DNA from: an uncultured Lachnospira sp.
GTDB lineage: Bacteria; Bacillota; Clostridia; Lachnospirales; Lachnospiraceae
Reading direction: 5' to 3'
Assembly (NCBI GenBank): GCA_934358235.1
Contig: CAKRKK010000091.1
Span: 1-9,016, forward strand
DNA length: 9,016 nucleotides
The position numbers and the translations under genes are program-made. Positions within the stretch are counted from its first letter, which is position 1; every line of letters starts with the position of its first letter. The notes below the pieces were generated by a model. That model worked only from the letters and a program-made list of their open reading frames with translations, ran no database searches and was not told where the DNA came from. Shown here one piece after another: positions 1 to 6,149 of this stretch.

Positions 1-816
1 ATACTCAGCCAGACATTTTATCAGATAAGTGCATTAATAGATGACGTTATGTTTAGTAATATAATGATGATAAGGAATGTATCTTCTAATATAACAAAGG
101 ATCTTGGTAACTTTAGTTCAAGTTATACGCTTCTTATAAGTATTCCGCAGGGAATAGCAACGGCACTTTCAGCATCCATGCTGCCAAGTATTGTTGCTTC
201 GTATACTAATGGAGATCAGAATAGTGTATATTCTAAGCTTACAAAGACTTTAAAGACAAATATGTTTGTAGCGGTACCATCTTTTGTAGGTTTGTTTGTT
301 ATAGGTGAACCGATTATAAAGCTTTTGTTTGCAAGGTATGATAGTGTACAGGGCGGAATAATGTTAAAAATAGGTGCAATAGCAATAGTATTCTATACAC
401 TTTCAACTGTAACAAGCTCTGCACTTCAGGCTGTTGACAGAATGAAGGCACCTATGATTCATTCATTTATATCACTTATTGTCCACATTGTACTTGTAAT
501 TGTGTTGTTGTGTACAACTAAGCTTGGAATATATGCACTTGTAATAGGTAATGCATCATTTCCGGTCATAATATTTATATTGAATCTTGTTACACTATAT
601 AAAGAGGAAGGATACAGGCTGCCATTAAGACAGGTGTTTTTAAGACCTGTTATATGCTCGGCAATTATGGGATTATTCACCTTGCTGTCATATAATGTGG
701 CGTATGGTGCAACGGGAATTAATTCAATATCAGTTGTTATTTCGCTTATAGTTGCGATGGTGGCATATTTTGGACCATACATGTTTATAGCTAAGAAAAT
801 GAATGACGTATTATGA
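1..816 (+). CDS. C-terminal part of a SpoVB/MurJ-type polysaccharide flippase (5' truncated by window edge)
   Basis: The reading frame is open from base 1 (beginning ILSQTFYQ), so the apparent ATG at 49 is internal and the gene starts left of the window; 271 codons remain. The visible part is strongly hydrophobic, with about six or seven membrane segments, for example around residues 85-105, 120-140, 155-172, 177-198, 215-235 and 240-262. Short basic and polar loops separate them. Motif-like stretches such as SIPQGIATALSASMLPSI and SSALQAVDRMKAP resemble the second half of oligosaccharide flippases of the MOP superfamily, including SpoVB (spore cortex) and related lipid-linked precursor exporters. 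The inferred role is flipping a lipid-linked glycan across the cytoplasmic membrane; the substrate cannot be told from this half. The protein ends soon after its last membrane span (KKMNDVL), which looks short for SpoVB-like proteins. MurJ, a SpoVB paralogue or a capsule/teichoic flippase are all possible. Confidence 0.8.
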   Translation: MLSQTFYQISALIDDVMFSNIMMIRNVSSNITKDLGNFSSSYTLLISIPQGIATALSASMLPSIVASYTNGDQNSVYSKLTKTLKTNMFVAVPSFVGLFVIGEPIIKLLFARYDSVQGGIMLKIGAIAIVFYTLSTVTSSALQAVDRMKAPMIHSFISLIVHIVLVIVLLCTTKLGIYALVIGNASFPVIIFILNLVTLYKEEGYRLPLRQVFLRPVICSAIMGLFTLLSYNVAYGATGINSISVVISLIVAMVAYFGPYMFIAKKMNDVL

Positions 817-875
817 TATATGCTGATGTATTCAGCTCACAGGCTAAGGTTTATACAGAATTCATAAAGTACTAA
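813..875 (+). CDS. Possible 20-codon small ORF overlapping the flippase stop
   Basis: An ATG at 813-815 overlaps the flippase TGA (814-816) in the ATGA arrangement typical of translational coupling. It opens a 20-codon frame ending at TAA 873-875. The peptide starts MIYADVF and ends EFIKY. It has no membrane segment and resembles nothing I recognise. There is no good Shine-Dalgarno sequence before it (only aagaaa some 16 bases upstream), so translation would depend on re-initiation. It could be a real small protein, the remnant of a lost downstream gene, a frame-shifted old C-terminus of the flippase, or chance. I lean towards chance or remnant. Confidence 0.2.
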   Translation: MIYADVFSSQAKVYTEFIKY

Positions 876-890
876 GGATGAAAGTATTGT
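861..890 (+). promoter_or_regulatory. Weak candidate promoter for clpC
   Basis: TTCATA (861-866) and TATTGT (885-890) lie 18 bases apart, each matching four of six consensus positions of a vegetative sigma promoter. Transcription would start near 897, about 25 bases before the clpC start. A 6-bp inverted repeat (AAGGTT 846-851 and AACCTT 891-896) brackets it and could be an operator or chance. I see no CtsR heptad repeat and no CIRCE element in 817-921. Confidence 0.3.
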
Positions 891-905
891 AACCTTTAAT
901 TTAAG

Positions 906-914
906 AAAGAGAGG
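906..914 (+). promoter_or_regulatory. Ribosome binding site that fixes the clpC start at 922
   Basis: The purine run AAAGAGAGG ends at 914. It leaves one base before the in-frame ATG at 916 but seven before the ATG at 922. Only the second spacing is usable, so translation most likely begins at 922 (MQNKFTEQA), which also fits the usual short N-terminus of ClpC. Confidence 0.75.
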
Positions 915-921
915 AATGAAC

Positions 922-3384
922 ATGCAGAATAAATTCACAGAACAGGCAAGAAAAGCTCTTGAGCAGGCTGCATTTGCTGCTGAAGTAAATGGTCATTGCT
1001 ATATAGGCTCGGAACATCTTCTGCTTGGACTTATACAGGTTGAAGACTGCCTGGCAGGAAAGGTTCTTCTGAATAATGATATTACTGAGAATAAAGTACT
1101 TAATCTTATATATCAGCTTATTGCTCCGGACTGTGCAGTAAGTGTAAAGGAACCGGCAGCTTATACGCCAAGAGTTAAGAAGATTCTTGTTAATGCTGCC
1201 AGTGAGGCTGTAAGATTCAAAGCCGACAGTATAGGAACAGAACATATTCTTATTGCTATGCTTAAGGAAACTGATAGTGTGGCTTCAAGGCTTCTTAACA
1301 CAATGGGAGTATCAGTTAAGAAAATATATACAGAACTGTTAGAAGGAATGGGCGAGGATGTTTCACGCCTGAGAGAGGATTTCCAGAATGGACGTATAAG
1401 ACAGAAGGATAAAAAGGCAACTGCTATGCTTGATCAGTACAGCAGAGATCTTACACAGCTTGCACGCGAAAGAAAGCTTGATCCGGTTGTGGGAAGAGAG
1501 AAAGAGATACAAAGAGTTATTCAGATTCTTTCAAGAAGAACAAAGAATAATCCTTGTCTTATAGGAGAACCAGGAGTAGGCAAGACAGCGGTTGTAGAAG
1601 GACTTGCGGCGCGTATAGTAGAAGGAGAGGTGCCTGAAACAATTAAGGACAAGAGACTTGTTACACTTGATTTATCAGGTATGGTTGCCGGATCTAAGTA
1701 CAGAGGTGAATTTGAAGAAAGAATAAAACGTGTGGTTGCAGAGGTTAGAAATGCAGGAAATGTAATACTTTTTCTGGATGAAATCCATACGATTATTGGC
1801 GCCGGCGGTGCAGAAGGTGCAATTGATGCCTCAAATATATTAAAGCCATCGCTTGCCAGAGGCGAACTGCAGCTTATAGGAGCTACGACCTTAGAAGAAT
1901 ATAGAAAGCATATAGAAAAGGATGCGGCACTTGAAAGAAGATTCCAACCTGTAAGGGTTGAAGAACCAACAGAGGAAGAAGCTGTTGATATACTTATGGG
2001 CTTAAGACCAAAGTATGAGGAGCATCATAATGTCAGGATAACTGATGAAGCAGTTAAGACGGCAGTAAAGCTGGCTAAAAGATATATTAATGACAGATTT
2101 CTTCCTGATAAGGCGATAGATCTTATAGATGAGGCTTCATCAAAGATAAGACTTGATGCTTATCTGGTGCCAGATGATATTAAGAAGTTAGAAGCACAGA
2201 TAGAACAGCTTTCAGAGGAAAAGGAAGAAGCAATTATAGCTAAGAAGTATGAAGAGGCTTCTAATATGAAAAAACAGCAGGCTAGAAAAAAGGCTAAGCT
2301 TGAGAAGCTTAAGAGTAAGTGGAAGACTCAGATGGATACAACAGATTTAGTTGTTGATGAGGATATTATTGCCCAGACAGTTGCAATGTGGACGGGAATA
2401 CCGGTTGCTAAGATAGCAGAGGCAGAGTCAGAGAAGCTTATCAGGCTTGAAGAAACACTTCATAACAGGGTGATTGGACAGGATGAGGCTGTTAAAGCGG
2501 TGGCAAAGGCTATAAGAAGAGGAAGAGTAGGGCTTAAGGATCCTAACAGACCAATAGGCTCATTCCTGTTTTTAGGACCTACCGGTGTTGGTAAAACAGA
2601 GCTTTCAAAGGCCTTGGCGGATGCTATGTTTGGTACAGATAATTCGCTGATAAGAGTTGATATGTCAGAATATATGGAAAAGCATACAGTATCCAAGCTT
2701 ATAGGCTCACCTCCTGGATATGTAGGCTATGATGAGGGGGGACAGCTTAGCGAAAAGGTAAGAAGAAATCCATATTCAGTTGTGCTTTTTGATGAGATTG
2801 AGAAGGCTCATCCTGATGTATTTAATGTCCTTTTGCAGGTACTTGATGATGGTCATATAACAGATTCGACAGGCAGGGTGGTTGACTTTAAGAATACTGT
2901 AATTATTATGACCTCTAATGCGGGAGCTGAGAACATAGTTGCACCTAAATCGCTAGGCTTTGCATCAACAACTGGTGATGAACAGGTTCACGAGGATATG
3001 AAGGGAAAGGTTATGGATGAGGTTAAACGTATATTTAAACCAGAATTCATTAACCGTATAGATGATATAATAGTGTTCCATATGCTTAAGAAGGAGCAGA
3101 TAGGACAGATAGTAGATATTATGATCAAGACTGTTAACGACAGGATAATGGAGCAGATGAAGCTTTCAGTAGAGCTTGATGATAGTGCGAAGGCATATAT
3201 TGTTGACAAGGGCTATGATGCCAAATATGGTGCCCGTCCTTTAAGAAGAACAATCCAGAATGAAATCGAGGATGAGCTTGCCCAAAGAATTCTGGAAGGA
3301 AAAATAAAAGCAGGTAATAAGGTGTTAGTGACTTTAAAGGACAATAAGCTTGATTTTGTTTTGAAAAGGGGCCATAACAGATAA
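922..3384 (+). CDS. clpC: ClpC, Hsp100/AAA+ protein unfoldase of the ClpCP protease
   Basis: A cytoplasmic hexameric ATPase that unfolds proteins and feeds them to ClpP. Numbered from the ATG at 922, the protein is 820 residues, the normal ClpC size. A double Clp N-domain covers about 1-143. AAA module 1 has Walker A GEPGVGKT (215-222), pore loop KYRG (259-262), Walker B ILFLDE (282-287) and the arginine pair of ERRF (339-340). A short coiled UVR-type middle segment lies near 431-466, where ClpC binds adaptors. AAA module 2 has Walker A GPTGVGKT (552-559), pore loop GYVG (599-602), Walker B VVLFDE (620-625) and sensor-2 GAR (770-772). An LGF tripeptide (678-680) fits the ClpP-docking loop, so this is a protease partner rather than a ClpB-type disaggregase; the short middle domain agrees. 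ctsR, mcsA and mcsB, often directly upstream in Firmicutes, are not adjacent: a flippase gene sits there. Confidence 0.97.
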   Translation: MQNKFTEQARKALEQAAFAAEVNGHCYIGSEHLLLGLIQVEDCLAGKVLLNNDITENKVLNLIYQLIAPDCAVSVKEPAAYTPRVKKILVNAASEAVRFKADSIGTEHILIAMLKETDSVASRLLNTMGVSVKKIYTELLEGMGEDVSRLREDFQNGRIRQKDKKATAMLDQYSRDLTQLARERKLDPVVGREKEIQRVIQILSRRTKNNPCLIGEPGVGKTAVVEGLAARIVEGEVPETIKDKRLVTLDLSGMVAGSKYRGEFEERIKRVVAEVRNAGNVILFLDEIHTIIGAGGAEGAIDASNILKPSLARGELQLIGATTLEEYRKHIEKDAALERRFQPVRVEEPTEEEAVDILMGLRPKYEEHHNVRITDEAVKTAVKLAKRYINDRFLPDKAIDLIDEASSKIRLDAYLVPDDIKKLEAQIEQLSEEKEEAIIAKKYEEASNMKKQQARKKAKLEKLKSKWKTQMDTTDLVVDEDIIAQTVAMWTGIPVAKIAEAESEKLIRLEETLHNRVIGQDEAVKAVAKAIRRGRVGLKDPNRPIGSFLFLGPTGVGKTELSKALADAMFGTDNSLIRVDMSEYMEKHTVSKLIGSPPGYVGYDEGGQLSEKVRRNPYSVVLFDEIEKAHPDVFNVLLQVLDDGHITDSTGRVVDFKNTVIIMTSNAGAENIVAPKSLGFASTTGDEQVHEDMKGKVMDEVKRIFKPEFINRIDDIIVFHMLKKEQIGQIVDIMIKTVNDRIMEQMKLSVELDDSAKAYIVDKGYDAKYGARPLRRTIQNEIEDELAQRILEGKIKAGNKVLVTLKDNKLDFVLKRGHNR

Positions 3385-3398
3385 AACCTAATAAACAA

Positions 3399-3429
3399 TA
3401 ATATTGTTTGCTTTTTACAAACAATATTA
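3399..3429 (+). repeat. 12-bp perfect A/T-rich inverted repeat between clpC and the next gene
   Basis: TAATATTGTTTG (3399-3410) and CAAACAATATTA (3418-3429) are exact reverse complements around a 7-base loop (cttttta), starting 14 bases after the clpC stop. The right arm is followed by gtaaaatacta, not a run of T, so it is not a classical intrinsic terminator on this strand. The reverse strand also lacks a T-run after its stem. It may stabilise the clpC mRNA 3' end, act as a weak terminator, or be an operator just upstream of the promoter that follows. Confidence 0.6.
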
Positions 3430-3437
3430 GTAAAATA

Positions 3438-3478
3438 CTAGCACTTTTATACAATTTAATGTATAATAGGGCTATAAT
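3438..3478 (+). promoter_or_regulatory. Candidate promoter of the 137-aa protein gene
   Basis: A perfect TATAAT lies at 3462-3467 and a second at 3473-3478. The -35 options are poor (CTAGCA at 3438-3443 with 18-base spacing for the first), so the -10 boxes carry the call. Transcription would start about 25-35 bases before the ATG, which fits the strong ribosome site between them. A short inverted repeat (ATACA 3449-3453, TGTAT 3460-3464) overlaps the first -10 box. Confidence 0.5.
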
Positions 3479-3506
3479 AAAATCGTAAACGTAGGAGGAC
3501 AATAAT

Positions 3507-3920
3507 ATGCCAGTAATTAATGAGTTGATTCGTTCAGAAAAGGATGGAACTCTTAGCTTTGGTAATTATAAGCTGGATACTAAGTCTAAGTTATCAGATT
3601 TCGAGCATTGCGGAGATACTTATAAGGTAAAGACATTTAAAGAAATAACTAAGCTGGAGCGTAATGGCTCTTTTGTATATGAGTCAGTTCCTGGAACAGC
3701 AGTTATGAATTTCAAGGCCTCAGATACAGGTTTATCCTTTAAGGTAGAAGGATATGAAGATGCACAGATTACATTAGAGCTTGAAGAAGGAGCTTCATAC
3801 AATGTTACTATAGATGGAGCATTCGAAGGAAGCATGACTACCAATATGGGTGGAAAGATAGTTCTTTCAGTGAGCCTGCAGGAAGGTAAGGCTGTTGGCG
3901 TAGAAGCTGTAAAGGCTTAG
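3507..3920 (+). CDS. Small conserved soluble protein of unknown function (relatives sometimes labelled 'endosialidase')
   Basis: 137 residues preceded by a textbook AGGAGG (3493-3498) with eight bases of spacing. It has no signal peptide, membrane segment, cysteine cluster or nucleotide-binding motif. The composition is acidic, with alternating short hydrophobic and polar stretches (TYKVKTFKEITKLERNG, SFKVEGYEDAQITLELEEG, GGKIVLSVSLQEG), suggesting an all-beta fold. From memory, close relatives are widespread in Lachnospiraceae and are sometimes named endosialidase. A protein this short without a signal cannot be a phage-tail-type endosialidase, so I would not carry that name over. It is a single-gene unit, with a candidate promoter before it and a strong terminator after it, between clpC and radA. 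Function unknown; the strong translation signal suggests an abundant protein. Confidence 0.85.
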   Translation: MPVINELIRSEKDGTLSFGNYKLDTKSKLSDFEHCGDTYKVKTFKEITKLERNGSFVYESVPGTAVMNFKASDTGLSFKVEGYEDAQITLELEEGASYNVTIDGAFEGSMTTNMGGKIVLSVSLQEGKAVGVEAVKA

Positions 3921-3942
3921 ATTTTAAGAAGATATTATATAG

Positions 3943-3994
3943 AGCTGCACCTGGCATAAAGTCATAGATTGACCAATGCAGGTGCAGCTTTTTT
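3943..3994 (+). terminator. Strong intrinsic terminator after the 137-aa protein gene
   Basis: AGCTGCACCTG (3943-3953) and CAGGTGCAGCT (3979-3989) form an 11-bp perfect G/C-rich stem, extendable by CAT/ATG past a one-base bulge. Six T follow (3989-3994). It lies 23 bases after the stop codon and separates this gene from radA. Confidence 0.93.
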
Positions 3995-4012
3995 GATAGT
4001 TTAGTGAGCATA

Positions 4013-4041
4013 TTGTAGTGGCTGTAATAGGCTGATAAATA
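4013..4041 (+). promoter_or_regulatory. Weak candidate promoter for the radA operon
   Basis: Because a strong terminator precedes it, radA needs its own promoter in 3995-4088. The best pairs I see are TTGTAG (4013-4018) with TAAATA (4036-4041, 17-base spacer), or a -10-like TATTAT at 4058-4063 preceded by TG but lacking a recognisable -35. Neither is convincing. Confidence 0.3.
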
Positions 4042-4073
4042 GCAGATATTGCAGGTGTATTATAGTCAGGCTT

Positions 4074-4082
4074 AGAGAGGAG
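4074..4082 (+). promoter_or_regulatory. Ribosome binding site supporting the GTG start of radA
   Basis: AGAGAGGAG ends six bases before GTG at 4089. No in-frame ATG lies near, and the zinc-finger cysteines begin at residue 11, so the GTG is the true start. Confidence 0.8.
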
Positions 4083-4088
4083 ATTGAA

Positions 4089-5465
4089 GTGGCAAAGAGC
4101 AAAAGTACAGCCTTTTTTTGCAGCGAATGTGGATATGAGTCGGCAAAGTGGTTCGGGCAGTGTCCGGCATGTAAGGCGTGGAATACCCTGGTGGAGGAGC
4201 CTGTGCAGGCAAAACAGGCGGCTAAGGGGATATCTGGAGTGAGGAGAGATGGATATGCGTTACAAAGCCATCCGGTAAGTCTCAGTGAGATTAATACAGA
4301 GGAAAAGGAAAGAACATTTACAGGAATAGGTGAGCTTGACAGAGTGCTTGGAGGCGGAATAGTACAGGGCTCGCTTGTTCTTGTGGGGGGAGATCCTGGA
4401 ATAGGTAAGTCTACGTTATTGCTGCAGATGTGTTATTATCTTTCGGATAAGGGTGAGAAGGTATTATACATATCAGGCGAGGAATCTTTAAGACAGATTA
4501 AACTGCGTGCTGAAAGAATCGGAGAGTGTAATGACAATCTTAAGGTGCTGTGTGAAACCAGACTTGATACAATAGAAAGTATTTTGAAAGAAGAAATGCC
4601 AAAGATAGTTGTTATTGATTCCATACAGACGATGTATCGTGAAGAAATATCAGCAGCACCAGGGAGCATATCACAAGTAAGGGAGAGCACATCGATACTT
4701 ATGCAGCTTGCCAAGGGACTTAATATATCTATATTCATAGTCGGACATGTAACCAAAGAGGGGGTTGTGGCAGGACCAAGGGTGTTAGAACATATGGTTG
4801 ACACAGTACTTTACTTTGAGGGCGACAGATATGCTTCGTATAGAATATTAAGAAGTGTAAAGAACAGATTCGGTTCAACTAATGAGATTGGTGTCTTTGA
4901 GATGCGGCAGGATGGATTAAATGAGGTTGAGAATCCGTCAGAATATATGCTTAACGGAAGACCGGAGGGTGCTTCAGGCTCGGTAGTGGTATGTCTTATG
5001 GAGGGAACAAGACCTCTTATGGTAGAAATCCAGGCTCTGGTATGTGATTCTAACTTTGGTATGCCAAGGCGTACTGCGGCAGGAACAGATTATAACAGAG
5101 TGAATCTTCTTATGGCTGTTTTAGAAAAAAGAGCTGGTTTAAGAATGTCATCAAGTGATGCCTATGTAAATGTTGCTGGTGGAATCAAGGTGTCAGAACC
5201 AGCACTTGACCTTGGAATAATCATAGCGTTGGTCAGCAGCTTTAAAAACAGGGCTGTTGACAGCCGGACAGTAATATTTGGAGAAGTGGGACTTTCAGGT
5301 GAAGTAAGGGCAGTTACACAGGCACAGCAAAGAGTAAATGAAGCAGTTAAGCTGGGATTTACAACGTGTATATTACCTTATGTGTGCTTGAAAAGTATTA
5401 AAAATAATGATAAAATCAATCTTATTGGTATACATAATGTAAATGAAGCTATTGATTTAATATAA
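4089..5465 (+). CDS. radA: RadA, DNA repair and recombination ATPase (branch migration)
   Basis: RadA (Sms) is a RecA-related, hexameric helicase-like ATPase that extends and processes recombination intermediates with RecA. The 458 residues match the family length. The N-terminus carries a four-cysteine zinc finger (C11, C14, C25, C28). The RecA-like core has Walker A GGDPGIGKST (100-109) and Walker B VVIDS (174-178). The RadA-specific KNRFG motif is at 258-262. The rest, from about 280, is the Lon-protease-like domain (GEVGLSGEVRAV near 398-409) that serves structure and DNA binding in RadA rather than proteolysis. Translation starts at GTG. It is first in a tight + strand cluster: the next gene begins 24 bases after its stop with no terminator between. 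In many Firmicutes the following gene is disA; here it is a chemoreceptor-type signalling protein. Confidence 0.97.
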   Translation: MAKSKSTAFFCSECGYESAKWFGQCPACKAWNTLVEEPVQAKQAAKGISGVRRDGYALQSHPVSLSEINTEEKERTFTGIGELDRVLGGGIVQGSLVLVGGDPGIGKSTLLLQMCYYLSDKGEKVLYISGEESLRQIKLRAERIGECNDNLKVLCETRLDTIESILKEEMPKIVVIDSIQTMYREEISAAPGSISQVRESTSILMQLAKGLNISIFIVGHVTKEGVVAGPRVLEHMVDTVLYFEGDRYASYRILRSVKNRFGSTNEIGVFEMRQDGLNEVENPSEYMLNGRPEGASGSVVVCLMEGTRPLMVEIQALVCDSNFGMPRRTAAGTDYNRVNLLMAVLEKRAGLRMSSSDAYVNVAGGIKVSEPALDLGIIIALVSSFKNRAVDSRTVIFGEVGLSGEVRAVTQAQQRVNEAVKLGFTTCILPYVCLKSIKNNDKINLIGIHNVNEAIDLI

Positions 5466-5479
5466 TATATTGTACATTT

Positions 5480-5486
5480 GGAGGAA
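5480..5486 (+). promoter_or_regulatory. Ribosome binding site fixing the start of the soluble MCP gene at ATG 5490
   Basis: GGAGGAA precedes ATG 5490 by three bases (five from the end of GGAGG). An in-frame TTG at 5478 would overlap this site and has no ribosome site of its own, so 5490 is preferred. Confidence 0.8.
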
Positions 5487-5489
5487 ATC

Positions 5490-6125
5490 ATGAACGATAA
5501 TAAGTTAATTACAGATCTGTCTGGAATACTTGATGGCTTAGACGCATCACAGGAGCAGTTAGAAAAGGATGCCTTCGACGTTATTAATTCATCGGATACA
5601 TCACTTAATCTGGTTAAGGAGAGCATATCAAGCGTTGAGGAAATTCTTAGTATGATTGCAGAGCTTAACGAGATAGCAGAAGAGTCAGCAGCAAGGATAA
5701 GAGAGCTTGAAAAGCTATCCAAGGATATTGAACAGTTTGCAGGAGTTATTTCATCAATATCAAGCAGAACGAATATACTGTCACTTAATGCTTCAATAGA
5801 AGCAGCAAGAGCTGGAGAGCATGGAAGAGGCTTTGCGGTTGTAGCAAGTGAAGTAAGAAATCTTGCTGCCCAGTCAGCGAAGTCATCCAAAGAAATAACG
5901 GATACAATAAGTATGGTACAGCAGTCAGTAGGAAAGACTGTAGATTCCATGAAGAGCATATATGAGAATTCCAACCAGCAGAAGGAAAAAGCAGATGAAA
6001 TAGGAAATGTCCTTAATAAAGTTGTAGAGGCAGCATATACTGCTAATGAGGTCGCAAGAAATATTGAGAATGAAATAGCATATCAAAGAGAGATTACCGA
6101 TAAGGCTAAGAATACACTTGTATAG
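5490..6125 (+). CDS. Soluble methyl-accepting chemotaxis-type signalling protein (signalling domain only)
   Basis: From ATG 5490 the protein is 211 residues, almost entirely heptad-patterned helix. The hairpin tip ([16 protein letters not shown], then GRGFAVVA, about residues 95-119) is the highly conserved region that in chemoreceptors contacts CheA and CheW. About 95-100 residues lie on each side, so the chain can fold into the usual antiparallel coiled-coil hairpin. Membrane segments, HAMP domain, a known sensor domain and a CheR-docking C-terminal pentapeptide are all absent. The first ~40 residues are not obviously a ligand-binding fold. It is therefore a minimal cytoplasmic receptor, either coupling to a chemosensory array or acting as a stand-alone coiled-coil scaffold. 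Its input is unknown. It lies between radA and a zinc-ribbon membrane protein with 24-base gaps on both sides, so co-transcription is likely. Confidence 0.9.
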   Translation: MNDNKLITDLSGILDGLDASQEQLEKDAFDVINSSDTSLNLVKESISSVEEILSMIAELNEIAEESAARIRELEKLSKDIEQFAGVISSISSRTNILSLNASIEAARAGEHGRGFAVVASEVRNLAAQSAKSSKEITDTISMVQQSVGKTVDSMKSIYENSNQQKEKADEIGNVLNKVVEAAYTANEVARNIENEIAYQREITDKAKNTLV

Positions 6126-6149
6126 AATTGTGATGAGGGGGAGTGAGCT

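Noticed and set aside
822..836. GCTGA/TCAGC hairpin after the flippase gene as a terminator
   Set aside because: Only 5 bp with no T-run after it, and the bases overlap the small ORF; too weak to call.
3134..3502. 122-codon minus-strand frame across the clpC end and the following promoter
   Set aside because: It runs through the inverted repeat and promoter, has no family resemblance, and overlaps strongly conserved clpC coding sequence.
5461..5466. TATAAT between radA and the chemoreceptor-type gene as an internal promoter
   Set aside because: It forms part of the radA stop region in a very A/T-rich stretch and the best -35 at proper spacing (TGTAAA) is poor. Probably chance.
5378..5974. 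198-codon open frame on the minus strand opposite the chemoreceptor-type gene
   Set aside because: It is a serine/leucine-rich mirror of the coiled-coil gene with no ribosome site, and the opposite strand encodes a clear conserved protein.
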